From Thermoplasmata archaeon (GTDB lineage Archaea > Thermoplasmatota > Thermoplasmata > Thermoplasmatales > Thermoplasmataceae): a DNA stretch of 5,007 nucleotides. Numbering within the stretch: the first letter of the stretch is position 1; every line of letters begins with the position of its first letter. Shown piece after piece: positions 1 to 4,731 of the stretch. The stretch is taken from assembly GCA_021835265.1 (NCBI GenBank), contig JAKBQK010000509.1, positions 1-5,007 on the forward strand, in the 5' to 3' direction. A program made the position numbers and the translations under genes. The notes below the pieces were generated by a model, which was not told where the DNA came from, searched no databases, and was given only the letters and a program-made list of their open reading frames with translations.

Positions 1-72
1 CAGTGAAACATGGGAAACTTTCCAGGGATCTCTCAATTCAAGTAGTGCTGTGTAAAGCTGGCATTCATCCAT
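1..72 (-). CDS. ISL3-like transposase, N-terminal 24 codons (partial)
   Basis: Translation from the ATG at 72-70 gives MDECQLYTALLELRDPWKVS, then HVSL, to the window edge with no stop. ISL3-family transposases begin with a short helical stretch followed by a motif of the form L-x-x-P-W-x-V-x-x-V-x-L. Here it is seen as LRDPWKVSHVSL, directly before the zinc-finger region. The start is favoured by its position inside the terminal repeat and by an AT-rich box A candidate (TTTATCTAA, 92-100) about 20-28 bases upstream, which would give a nearly leaderless mRNA. Whether the enzyme is intact cannot be seen. Too short for certainty; a chance ORF is possible but unlikely given the motif and the flanking repeat. 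Confidence 0.55.
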   Translation of the reverse strand, partial: MDECQLYTALLELRDPWKVSHVSL

Positions 73-91
73 GGACTATTATAACATAATA

Positions 92-100
92 TTAGATAAA
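92..100 (-). promoter_or_regulatory. candidate box A for the ISL3-like transposase
   Basis: On the minus strand TTTATCTAA lies 20-28 bases before the transposase ATG. This is the spacing expected of an archaeal TATA box driving a leaderless transcript. The surrounding sequence is generally AT-rich (a second candidate, TATAATA, lies closer), so the exact box is uncertain. Confidence 0.3.
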
Positions 101-102
101 AT

Positions 103-127
103 TACCCACATGAAACCCGGAAGAACC
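103..127 (-). repeat. terminal inverted repeat of the ISL3-like element (left copy only)
   Basis: The minus strand reads GGTTCTTCCGGGTTTCATG followed by TGGGTA. The G/C-rich run stands out from the AT-rich flanks and begins where methyltransferase similarity stops. The partner repeat would lie outside the window, so it cannot be verified here. Confidence 0.5.
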
Positions 128-546
128 ATATTTTTTAACACGATTCCATCATCGCAAAAGAGGTGTTCTAATACACCGGAAAAAATTACGAGATCGAAAT
201 AATTTATATAGTCTAAGGCAACGCGATCATTATTTTCAGAAGAACTACATAGGTTAATTTGAACTAATTCTATATCTCTATAGATATCTGACTTACCAAA
301 ACCTAATTGTGGAATAGCAACTTTATAATCAAAATCCTTACGGTTCCTAAACTTATGAAGTACCATAAGATCAAAAACTGAAAGACCAATGTTTAGAATC
401 TTGGAGTTTGGGATGGCAAATTGAGTTACTTGACTCAAAAGCGATTCCAAACGCAAGTAATGATAATCCAAAAATGACTTCTCAAAATCAGTAAGGCTTG
501 AGTAAAAATCAAATTCAATATAATTCCTTTTCATATGTATAAAAAT

Positions 547-552
547 CCTCCT
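547..552 (-). promoter_or_regulatory. Shine-Dalgarno site deciding the methyltransferase start
   Basis: A perfect AGGAGG on the minus strand lies immediately after the stop codon of the 29-aa ORF and 12 bases before the ATG at 534. The spacing is a little long, but the site favours 534 over 570 as the start and supports translation from a polycistronic mRNA. Confidence 0.55.
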
Positions 553-553
553 A

Positions 554-643
554 TCAATATTTGTTAACAAGATACTTAAATCTTCTGTTCAGATAACTGA
601 ATTTTATAAGTACACTAGTGATAAATAAAAATATGTTTTTCAT
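554..643 (-). CDS. small 29-aa hydrophobic/basic ORF in the glycan operon
   Basis: The ATG at 643 lies 5 bases beyond the glycosyltransferase stop and the TGA ends at 554, one base before the AGGAGG of the next gene. The ORF therefore fills the intergenic gap exactly. The peptide begins MKNIFLFITSVLIKFSYLNR and continues RFKYLVNKY. A short hydrophobic segment (residues 4-13) is followed by a lysine/arginine/aromatic-rich tail, as in a single-pass membrane microprotein or the stump of a larger membrane protein. I do not recognise a family. The local DNA is very AT-rich, where chance ORFs of 30 codons are common, and only a weak AAAGGG precedes it. The fit between its neighbours is the main argument. 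Confidence 0.35.
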   Translation of the reverse strand: MKNIFLFITSVLIKFSYLNRRFKYLVNKY

Positions 644-648
644 CAATT

Positions 649-1920
649 TTACCCTTTCAAGATATCATTATAAATCTCTAAATGCTTCTTCATTATCACT
701 CCAATTTCGTGTTCCTCCTTAATAAATTCTCTTTCCGCTTTCCCTATCCTTTCAAACAATTTTTCTCGAACAGACTGTTCTATTCCTTGTTTGAAAGATT
801 CGATAGTGTAATCAACTTTAATCCCAAATCTGCTAACATAATTATCTGGATCAACGTACGATACAATAGGAGTAGCTTCAGCCATGGCTTCTAAAAAGGT
901 AATGGGTAAACCCTCTCTCACACTCGTGTTGATAAGAGCCCAAGCCCTCCCAATATATTCACGTTTGGTCGACTCGTCAACAAACCCCAGTATATGTACG
1001 TTAGAATACTTAGAAAATTTCTCCGTTAATTTTTTTTCAACTGAGGTAAAATCTTTTGGCCCCCTAGTCGCAGTACCAATCATATAAAAATCATATTCCG
1101 GTAACTCACTTGCGCACATTAGCATCATGTCCGGGCGTTTTTGTGTATCCCATCTGCCAACCCATACAAAACTTGGTTTTCCCGTTTTATTTTTTTGTTG
1201 ATCAACAATCGTAACTGGATTCCTGATTGTTTCTGGGGTATATTTCAGATCAAACATTTGTTGCACCTTTTGACCTATAAAATCTGACTCTGCGTAGATT
1301 TTAAGGAATTGAGACTGCTCAATTAATTTCCTTACAGGATTAATAAAGTTCTTCCTGTGCAACCAGTTTATTACCATCTCATTTGGAAAACTATCATCAG
1401 ATTTCTTGATATCGTAAAGTATCGATTTTCCCTGTAAAATATTGAAATAATTCCTTTCAGAATCGATTAGGAGGTTCACATCATAGAAATCAAACGGATC
1501 TTGAAAAATAAGTAATTTTGGCACATCTGAAAGAACTGAAAGCATCAAGCTCATTGTTGTGTCTTCGAATTGTAGAATCTCAATGCAATTTGCTTTTACA
1601 ATATTCTTGAAATCTTCATTCGCCCTTGGCTTATGGAATACGGCATGGAGTCCGGTTAAAATTATATTCGACTTTACATCCACTTTCTGCTGGATTAAGT
1701 GTATGTGTATTTTATTCTCAATGAATTCGTTTGACGATTTTTTTTCATAATCATAACTTGTTGCGTAGGTGAATACATGAACTTCGTGTCCCATACTAAC
1801 CAATGACTCTGCTTTTAGCTTCGTCAAAAATCCAAATCCACCATGGACGCTGGTTGGAATAATTTTCCCATCTACAACCTTATTTCCAAAGTATTCACTA
1901 CACACAATCCCAATCTTCAT
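649..1920 (-). CDS. GT4-family (GT-B fold) glycosyltransferase
   Basis: This 423-aa protein of normal family length is predicted to transfer a sugar from an activated nucleotide donor to a growing lipid- or protein-linked glycan on the cytoplasmic face of the membrane. The N-terminal Rossmann domain opens with MKIGIVCSEYF and the glycine-rich acceptor loop HGGFGF (26-31), then SLVSMGHEVHVFT (39-51). The C-terminal donor domain begins at FVWVGRWDTQKRP (251-263). It continues with NVHILGFV and carries the diagnostic E-x7-E motif as EGLPITFLE (336-344), followed by AMAEATPIVSY. No signal peptide or membrane segment is evident. The ATG at 1920 has GAGGG just upstream and starts directly at the first beta strand. 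It leads a minus-strand operon with a 29-aa ORF and a broken methyltransferase. The sugar specificity cannot be read. GT4 membership is well supported; the exact pathway is inferred from context. Confidence 0.92.
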   Translation of the reverse strand: MKIGIVCSEYFGNKVVDGKIIPTSVHGGFGFLTKLKAESLVSMGHEVHVFTYATSYDYEKKSSNEFIENKIHIHLIQQKVDVKSNIILTGLHAVFHKPRANEDFKNIVKANCIEILQFEDTTMSLMLSVLSDVPKLLIFQDPFDFYDVNLLIDSERNYFNILQGKSILYDIKKSDDSFPNEMVINWLHRKNFINPVRKLIEQSQFLKIYAESDFIGQKVQQMFDLKYTPETIRNPVTIVDQQKNKTGKPSFVWVGRWDTQKRPDMMLMCASELPEYDFYMIGTATRGPKDFTSVEKKLTEKFSKYSNVHILGFVDESTKREYIGRAWALINTSVREGLPITFLEAMAEATPIVSYVDPDNYVSRFGIKVDYTIESFKQGIEQSVREKLFERIGKAEREFIKEEHEIGVIMKKHLEIYNDILKG

Positions 1921-1973
1921 TTTCCCTCTGTCTCTTCATAAACCTTAATCGCTTTACCTTCTTTAATTTTCCT
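1917..1973 (-). pseudogene. possible 3' remnant of a gene once upstream of the glycosyltransferase
   Basis: In a second minus-strand frame an open stretch without a start codon encodes KIKEGKAIKVYEETEGK and stops at a TGA (1919-1917). That TGA overlaps the glycosyltransferase ATG as ATGA, the usual join of co-translated genes. It is closed on its 5' side by a TAA at 1976-1974, near the edge of the mobile-element debris. This fits the tail of an operon partner cut away by an insertion or deletion. A competing frame (1898-1999) is also open and lysine-rich, and the stretch is short, so chance cannot be excluded. Confidence 0.28.
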
Positions 1974-1995
1974 TTACTGATACCATAGAGTTGAT

Positions 1996-2112
1996 TTATT
2001 TATTCCTCTCTCCCCTCTTCTTCCCGGGATGTTCAAGCCTGTATTTCTTTCCCAGGATCTCATTGATCTCCTGGAGCTTATACTGAATGTCATCCCCTGT
2101 CACCCTGGCCAT
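1996..2112 (-). CDS. 38-aa hypothetical protein, divergent from the DUF2080-type gene
   Basis: The translation starts MARVTGDDIQYKLQEINEIL and continues GKKYRLEHPGKKRGERNK, ending at a TAA (1998-1996). The pattern L-x-x-I-N-x-x-L-G-x-x-Y-x-L resembles small viral and plasmid proteins of archaea and phages. It is an amphipathic helix followed by a short strand and then a basic tail; I cannot assign a family. Codon use (GCC, AGG, CTC, GAG) matches the mobile-element genes rather than the AT-rich operon. The ATG at 2112 is placed 22-28 bases from a box A, suiting a leaderless transcript. The GKKRGERNK end may be a truncation artefact. Confidence 0.42.
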   Translation of the reverse strand: MARVTGDDIQYKLQEINEILGKKYRLEHPGKKRGERNK

Positions 2113-2133
2113 GACTGTATATGCATGCAAAAG

Positions 2134-2140
2134 TTAAATA
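2134..2140. promoter_or_regulatory. shared bidirectional box A between two divergent small genes
   Basis: TTAAATA on the plus strand (TATTTAA on the minus) lies 20-26 bases before the ATG at 2160 and 22-28 bases before the ATG at 2112. Both distances suit archaeal leaderless transcription, so one TATA element could serve both genes. This is inferred from spacing only. Confidence 0.4.
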
Positions 2141-2156
2141 GTTATCCATAGATAAC
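2141..2156. repeat. 16-bp palindrome GTTATCCATAGATAAC, possible operator
   Basis: A perfect inverted repeat (GTTATC, 4-base spacer CATA, GATAAC) lies between the box A at 2134-2140 and the DUF2080-type start at 2160. This is where a bound repressor would block initiation of that transcript and perhaps of the divergent one. Alternatively it is part of an element end or recognition hairpin. There is no second copy in the window. Confidence 0.4.
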
Positions 2157-2159
2157 CAT

Positions 2160-2363
2160 ATGTACATGGTTAGGAAACTGGAAGTTGAGACTGGAAAGTT
2201 GATCCTGTCAGAGGATGAAATTGAGGGATTTCTTGAAAGGACGGTCACACCAATAGGAATGTCGGGAAAGGCCGACATTCCAAGAAGATACATAGGCAGA
2301 AGAGTCTATGTGATAATCACCAAAAATGATGGCACTTTCAAGAAGGAAAAGAAAAAGGAATAG
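2160..2363 (+). CDS. DUF2080-type transposon-associated small protein
   Basis: This is a 67-aa protein (65 if translation begins at the second ATG, 2166). The core ERTVTPIGMSGKADIPRRYI (residues 26-45) followed by GRRVYVII (46-53) matches the V-x-P-x-G-x-S/G-x-x-x-x-P-x-x-x-I-G-x-x-V pattern. That pattern is shared by DUF2080 transposase-associated proteins and more loosely by AbrB/SpoVT-like swapped-hairpin DNA-binding domains. In archaea such genes usually sit just upstream of a transposase and are thought to bind element DNA or regulate it; the biochemical role is not established. The tail is lysine-rich. A box A at 2134-2140 suggests leaderless transcription, with a palindrome in between. 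No intact transposase follows, so this copy is orphaned. Confidence 0.62.
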   Translation: MYMVRKLEVETGKLILSEDEIEGFLERTVTPIGMSGKADIPRRYIGRRVYVIITKNDGTFKKEKKKE

Positions 2364-2484
2364 TGTCCCACACTCCACGAAAGCAAAGAATATAAATAAG
2401 TCAACGGTATGGTCTTACAAGAAGACGCTAAACGAAAGGAAAACAATAAGGATTTATGATGAAGTGAGAGTGGAAATTGGATGA
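2326..2484 (+). pseudogene. 52-aa ORF overlapping DUF2080 and FkbM genes; likely chimeric remnant
   Basis: Starting at ATGATG (2326), inside the end of the DUF2080-type gene but in another frame, the ORF encodes an R/K-rich beginning. It continues with STKAKNINKSTVWSYKKTL (18-36) and ends ERKTIRIYDEVRVEIG. The TGA at 2482-2484 overlaps the FkbM ATG as ATGA. The NINKSTVWSYKK stretch could be the recognition helix of a transposase helix-turn-helix. That would fit the usual gene order DUF2080 then transposase, with the rest deleted. The tail could instead be the end of a gene formerly upstream of FkbM. I cannot place the junction, and a non-coding leader containing a chance ORF remains possible. 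Confidence 0.3.
2391..2398 (+). promoter_or_regulatory. box A TATAAATA upstream of the FkbM methyltransferase
   Basis: TATAAATA is a near-ideal archaeal TATA box. Transcription would start near 2420, leaving a leader of about 60 bases before the ATG at 2481. Since it lies in mobile-element debris, the insertion may have supplied the present promoter of the FkbM gene. Confidence 0.45.
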
Positions 2485-3389
2485 ATGTATTAGAAGTATT
2501 AAATAAATTTCAAAAATACAGAAAAACATATAAAAATTATCTCAGTGTAATGTGGAATGTGAAAAGAGGGAGGGATATTATAAAAGTGGTATTAAAAAAT
2601 GGTGACGTTTTTCAATGGAGGTGGGAGAAAGTCTATTTATATCCTGCATATAAGGAGAATGATATTGCTAAATTTAATTCCTTTTTTACAGGTGTAAACA
2701 TCAAGGTAAACGAGAATAACCTTTCATTTCACGGAAAACAGCTTAATTTTACAGGAACTAAAAATAACGGTGACCTTTTCGGTATTTTTCTACTTGAAGA
2801 TTATTCCTTTTTGCGTTGCGATGGCAAAGACGTGGTGGATATAGGTGCTAACATTGGCGACTCAGCAATATATTTCGCATTAAACAATGCTAAGAGAGTA
2901 ATTGCATTGGAACCATATCCCCACTCTTACAGCTCAGCAGAGGCAAACGTTAAAAATAATGATTTAGGCAATGTAATAACTTTGATAAATGCAGGTTATG
3001 GAGATGATAGTACAATTATTGTAAACGAGGCTTTTAATAATAATGTGGGTTCAGATTTAATAGCTTCAGAGCAAGGAATAAATATACCTTTATATTCATT
3101 AAAATCATTAATTGAGCGATACAACATGCAATCTCCAGTTTTAAAAATGGATTGTGAGGGTTGTGAATATAATTTATTGAATGAAGCAGATGAGGTCATT
3201 AAAAGATTCAAAAGGATACAGATAGAATACCATTATGGCTATGAAAAACTAAAAAGTAAATTGGAAAAAGCAGGGTTCGAGGTAACATTTACGAAGCCGA
3301 GAAATGTTTATAATTCAAGTGCATCAAATCCCAATACGGAAGTGGGATTTATATATGCTGAAAATCTAACAACTTCAGACTTTTCCTAA
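2481..3389 (+). CDS. FkbM-family SAM-dependent methyltransferase
   Basis: This 302-aa protein is predicted to O-methylate a sugar hydroxyl, as FkbM-like enzymes in polysaccharide and glycoprotein clusters are proposed to do, with S-adenosylmethionine as donor. The first 100 or so residues form a variable N-terminal region with several short strands (KVVLKNGDVFQWRWEKVYLY, 35-54). The Rossmann core has motif I VVDIGANIGDSAIYFA (118-133), the acidic ribose-binding strand as RVIALEPYP (139-147), and the FkbM signature LKMDCEGCEYNLL (221-233). IQIEYHYGYEKLKSKLEKAGF (247-267) completes the domain as the penultimate helix and strand. There is no transmembrane segment. The ATG at 2481 follows an in-frame TGA (2460), with only a weak GAGAGTGG ahead. 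It stands alone on the plus strand, opposite to the glycosyltransferase operon, and is flanked on both sides by IS material. The substrate is unknown. Confidence 0.92.
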   Translation: MNVLEVLNKFQKYRKTYKNYLSVMWNVKRGRDIIKVVLKNGDVFQWRWEKVYLYPAYKENDIAKFNSFFTGVNIKVNENNLSFHGKQLNFTGTKNNGDLFGIFLLEDYSFLRCDGKDVVDIGANIGDSAIYFALNNAKRVIALEPYPHSYSSAEANVKNNDLGNVITLINAGYGDDSTIIVNEAFNNNVGSDLIASEQGINIPLYSLKSLIERYNMQSPVLKMDCEGCEYNLLNEADEVIKRFKRIQIEYHYGYEKLKSKLEKAGFEVTFTKPRNVYNSSASNPNTEVGFIYAENLTTSDFS

Positions 3390-3397
3390 AACCCCCA

Positions 3398-3432
3398 TGA
3401 GAATCATAGTCTCACTCGATTCACTTTTTTTT
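3398..3432 (+). terminator. terminator after FkbM: short hairpin and T8 run
   Basis: Ten bases after the FkbM stop, TGAGA (3398-3402) pairs with TCTCA (3410-3414). Eleven bases later follows T8 (3425-3432). Oligo-T tracts alone are sufficient for archaeal termination, so the T8 is the stronger part; the 5-bp hairpin may be incidental. Confidence 0.5.
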
Positions 3433-3522
3433 AATATCACTCATAAATGATCCTGCAGAGTTTGTATTACAGGCTTAAATTAACTATATTATAGATGGAA
3501 GGCTTTATTCATGGGTCCTGCA

Positions 3523-3530
3523 TATATAAT
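3523..3530 (+). promoter_or_regulatory. TATA-like box before the IS5-like remnant
   Basis: TATATAAT ends 11 bases before the ATG at 3542. This is close for a standard box A; another AT-rich candidate (TATATTATA, 3485-3493) would leave a leader of about 25 bases. Either could have driven the transposase, and neither is firmly supported. Confidence 0.25.
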
Positions 3531-3541
3531 TAATGAATAAC

Positions 3542-3739
3542 ATGGTAGATTACGGGCTTAGCGAAGCATATAAGTCCATGGATGAACTTGCATAGACTGA
3601 TCCCATGATAGACTCGGAATCATTAAGACCGTGTTGGTGAAAGAACTTTACAGGAATGATACAGACAAAGATGGAAAACCCAATATTGATGAGATCGTTA
3701 TGATCAAGACACTGTTCCTGCAGAGTATGTATAGTGATC
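3542..3739 (+). pseudogene. IS5-like transposase, 5' fragment with nonsense, frameshift and truncation
   Basis: From the ATG at 3542 the translation is MVDYGLSEAYKSMDELA, then a TAG (3593-3595). In the same frame it continues TDPMIDSESLRP. At about 3629-3634 the reading shifts frame to VLVKELYRNDTDKDGKPN, followed by IDEIVMIKTLFLQSMYSD. The order I-D-W-E-x-x-R-P, then L-Y, then G-x-P-x-x-x-x-x-x-M-I-K-x-x-x-L-Q-x-x-Y is that of the N-terminal dimerisation domain (DUF772/InsH-like) of IS5-family transposases. The catalytic DDE domain is missing because an IS3-like element begins at 3740. Three independent lesions make this a dead remnant. The IS5 assignment is from motif order only. Confidence 0.65.
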
Positions 3740-3759
3740 TGACCCAGTTGTCTTTGCAC
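3740..3759. repeat. terminal repeat of the IS3-like element (orfB end)
   Basis: TGACCCAGTTGTCTTTGCAC lies 28 bases beyond the orfB stop and directly abuts the IS5-like coding remnant. It aligns, with a one-base gap, to TGGTTCATTGTCTTATAAA at 4934. No direct target duplication can be tested because the other end is lost. Confidence 0.4.
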
Positions 3760-3786
3760 ACTTTCCGACCCTTCACATCGATCATA

Positions 3787-4731
3787 TTAGATCGCCTCTC
3801 TTATTTTTTCTCTATTTTCTTTTCTCATGTTTCTCTCCCTTTTCTTCGTTCTCCTGGTTTCAAGCTTTTTATCGTAGGTTGACCTGAATTTCACATCATT
3901 CAGGTATCTCTCCCTGAATACCCTAGGCGGAAGATATTCAATGGATGAGTGTGGCCTGACTGTGTTGTAGTTCTGAAACGCGGATTCAACTATTTTCGCG
4001 CCTTCATCAAAATTCCTGATTTCCCGCAGCCAGATGTAATCCGTCTTAAGGGAATTGTGAAATGATTCAATGTCACCGTCCTGCTCCGGTGTTGATTTTT
4101 CAATGAATTCCTGTGTGAATCCCATTATCTTCACACGTTCCATGAAGTGATGGCTGGTATACTGGTCTCCGTTGTCAGATCTCAGTGTTATGCCCCTCAC
4201 AACCAGATCGGGAAATCTTTCAGGATACCTTATAACAGAATCCTCAATTGATCTCATGGCATCTCTCCTGTTGCATGTCCTTGCATAATAATAGCCAAGC
4301 CATTCCTTGGTAAAGCAGTCCTTTATGTTGAACAGGTATGTCATGCCCTCATTTACTGTTGGAATATATGTGAGATCTGTTTCCCAGAGTTCGTCCGGAC
4401 TGTTTGGATGGAACAGATTCCTCCATCCCTTCCTATTCCTGTGAAGATGTGGAACGAGAGAAAGGTTCTCATCCTTCGTTATCCTGTACACGGTCTTTGG
4501 ATTCATGTGGACGCCTTCATTGCGCAGGAATGCCCACACCATTCTGTAACCGAATGTAACACGTTCCCTGCATATATCTCTTACCCTGTTCACAGTATCA
4601 GCGGATATCCTTGAACTGGAGATCTTGATCTCAAAAGACTTCCTGGCATAGTACGTTCTCCTTGGAATACCTATGAGAGAACATGCCCATATCAAGGGCA
4701 TGTTAAGTGCAATTTCACTCACAGCCACCAT
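3787..4731 (-). CDS. IS3-family transposase OrfB (DDE catalytic subunit)
   Basis: This 314-aa protein catalyses strand cleavage and transfer of the element. The N-terminal part has a helix-turn-helix (HTH_21-like) region with FGYRMVWAFLRNEGVHMNPK (60-79) and VYRITKDENL (81-90). The RNase-H-like core shows the full catalytic triad. D119 is in LWETDLTYI, D186 in LRSDNGDQYTS and E222 in GDIESFHNSLKTD. There are exactly 35 residues between the second Asp and the Glu, and K229 lies seven after the Glu, the IS3 D-D(35)-E signature. The end YNTVRPHSSIEYLPPRVF (255-272) is also typical, followed by a very basic tail. The ATG at 4731 has a strong GGAGG five bases upstream, so it may be translated on its own; otherwise it is read as a fusion with OrfA by frameshift. 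The gene is intact, though its upstream partner is not. Confidence 0.9.
   Translation of the reverse strand: MVAVSEIALNMPLIWACSLIGIPRRTYYARKSFEIKISSSRISADTVNRVRDICRERVTFGYRMVWAFLRNEGVHMNPKTVYRITKDENLSLVPHLHRNRKGWRNLFHPNSPDELWETDLTYIPTVNEGMTYLFNIKDCFTKEWLGYYYARTCNRRDAMRSIEDSVIRYPERFPDLVVRGITLRSDNGDQYTSHHFMERVKIMGFTQEFIEKSTPEQDGDIESFHNSLKTDYIWLREIRNFDEGAKIVESAFQNYNTVRPHSSIEYLPPRVFRERYLNDVKFRSTYDKKLETRRTKKRERNMRKENREKIREAI

Larger units (their letters stand above)
1..127 (-). mobile_element. 5' end of an ISL3-like insertion sequence (runs off the left edge)
   Basis: Read on the minus strand, the segment starts at about 127 with GGTTCTTCCGGGTTTCATG. This resembles the GGxTCTT...GGxAA-type terminal repeats of ISL3-family elements. 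A transposase start codon lies about 55 bases inside, at 72. The terminal repeat falls exactly where the methyltransferase coming from the right loses its conserved pattern, so the boundary is supported from both sides. The far end and any target duplication are outside the window. The family is inferred from the terminal sequence plus the first 24 residues of the transposase; the exact boundary could be off by a few bases. Confidence 0.6.
79..534 (-). pseudogene. SAM-dependent methyltransferase truncated by an ISL3-like insertion
   Basis: This is the 5' half of a class I (Rossmann-fold) methyltransferase, probably acting on a sugar in glycan synthesis. Motif I appears as SKILNIG (residues 44-50), although the usual second glycine of the nucleotide loop is not obvious. 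The post-II strand is YFDLVIFSGVLEHL (112-125), the characteristic D-L-V...G-V-L-E-H-L of Methyltransf_11/23-type enzymes. The strand and Pro-Asn loop that should follow are missing. From about residue 137 the ORF reads into IS terminal DNA and ends after 151 residues, against roughly 220-300 for the family. I chose the ATG at 534 because an AGGAGG ribosome site sits at 547-552; an earlier in-frame ATG at 570 lies upstream of that site and overlaps the preceding small ORF. It is last in a minus-strand operon behind the glycosyltransferase. The protein is very likely inactive. Confidence 0.75.
1976..2480. mobile_element. mobile-element debris between the glycosyltransferase and FkbM genes
   Basis: This block is visibly richer in G and C than the genes on both sides. 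It contains a 38-aa minus-strand ORF, a divergent DUF2080-type transposon-associated protein, and a short ORF whose start overlaps the DUF2080 gene. No full transposase follows, so whichever element brought these genes is incomplete. I cannot find convincing terminal repeats, and both boundaries are estimates from where the flanking operon frames resume. Confidence 0.45.

Noticed and set aside
64..77. A 14-base match AGTCCATGGATGAA between the ISL3-like transposase start (minus strand) and the IS5-like remnant (3573-3586, plus).
   Set aside because: Flanking sequence and reading-frame context do not agree, and the two proteins are unrelated; most likely chance around start codons.
682..1087. 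Open frames on the plus strand opposite the glycosyltransferase.
   Set aside because: They lie wholly antisense to a well-supported gene and show no recognisable motif.
1898..1999. A 33-codon lysine/arginine-rich open frame without a start codon ahead of the glycosyltransferase.
   Set aside because: It competes with the 1917-1973 frame, overlaps the glycosyltransferase by 23 bases and has strongly biased composition; it is more likely a shadow frame.
2090..2293. A 67-aa minus-strand ORF opposite the DUF2080-type gene.
   Set aside because: It covers the promoter and palindrome and is antisense to a gene with family motifs; its protein shows no domain pattern.
3390..3541. Searched for a small RNA or CRISPR-like repeats in the gap after FkbM.
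   Set aside because: Only the terminator, AT-rich boxes and a possible IS5 scrap are visible; there are no regularly spaced repeats or strong RNA fold.
3631..3882. An 83-aa plus-strand ORF beginning GTG at 3631.
   Set aside because: Its first 37 or so residues are the frameshifted IS5-like transposase and the rest is antisense IS3 end DNA; it is not a separate gene.
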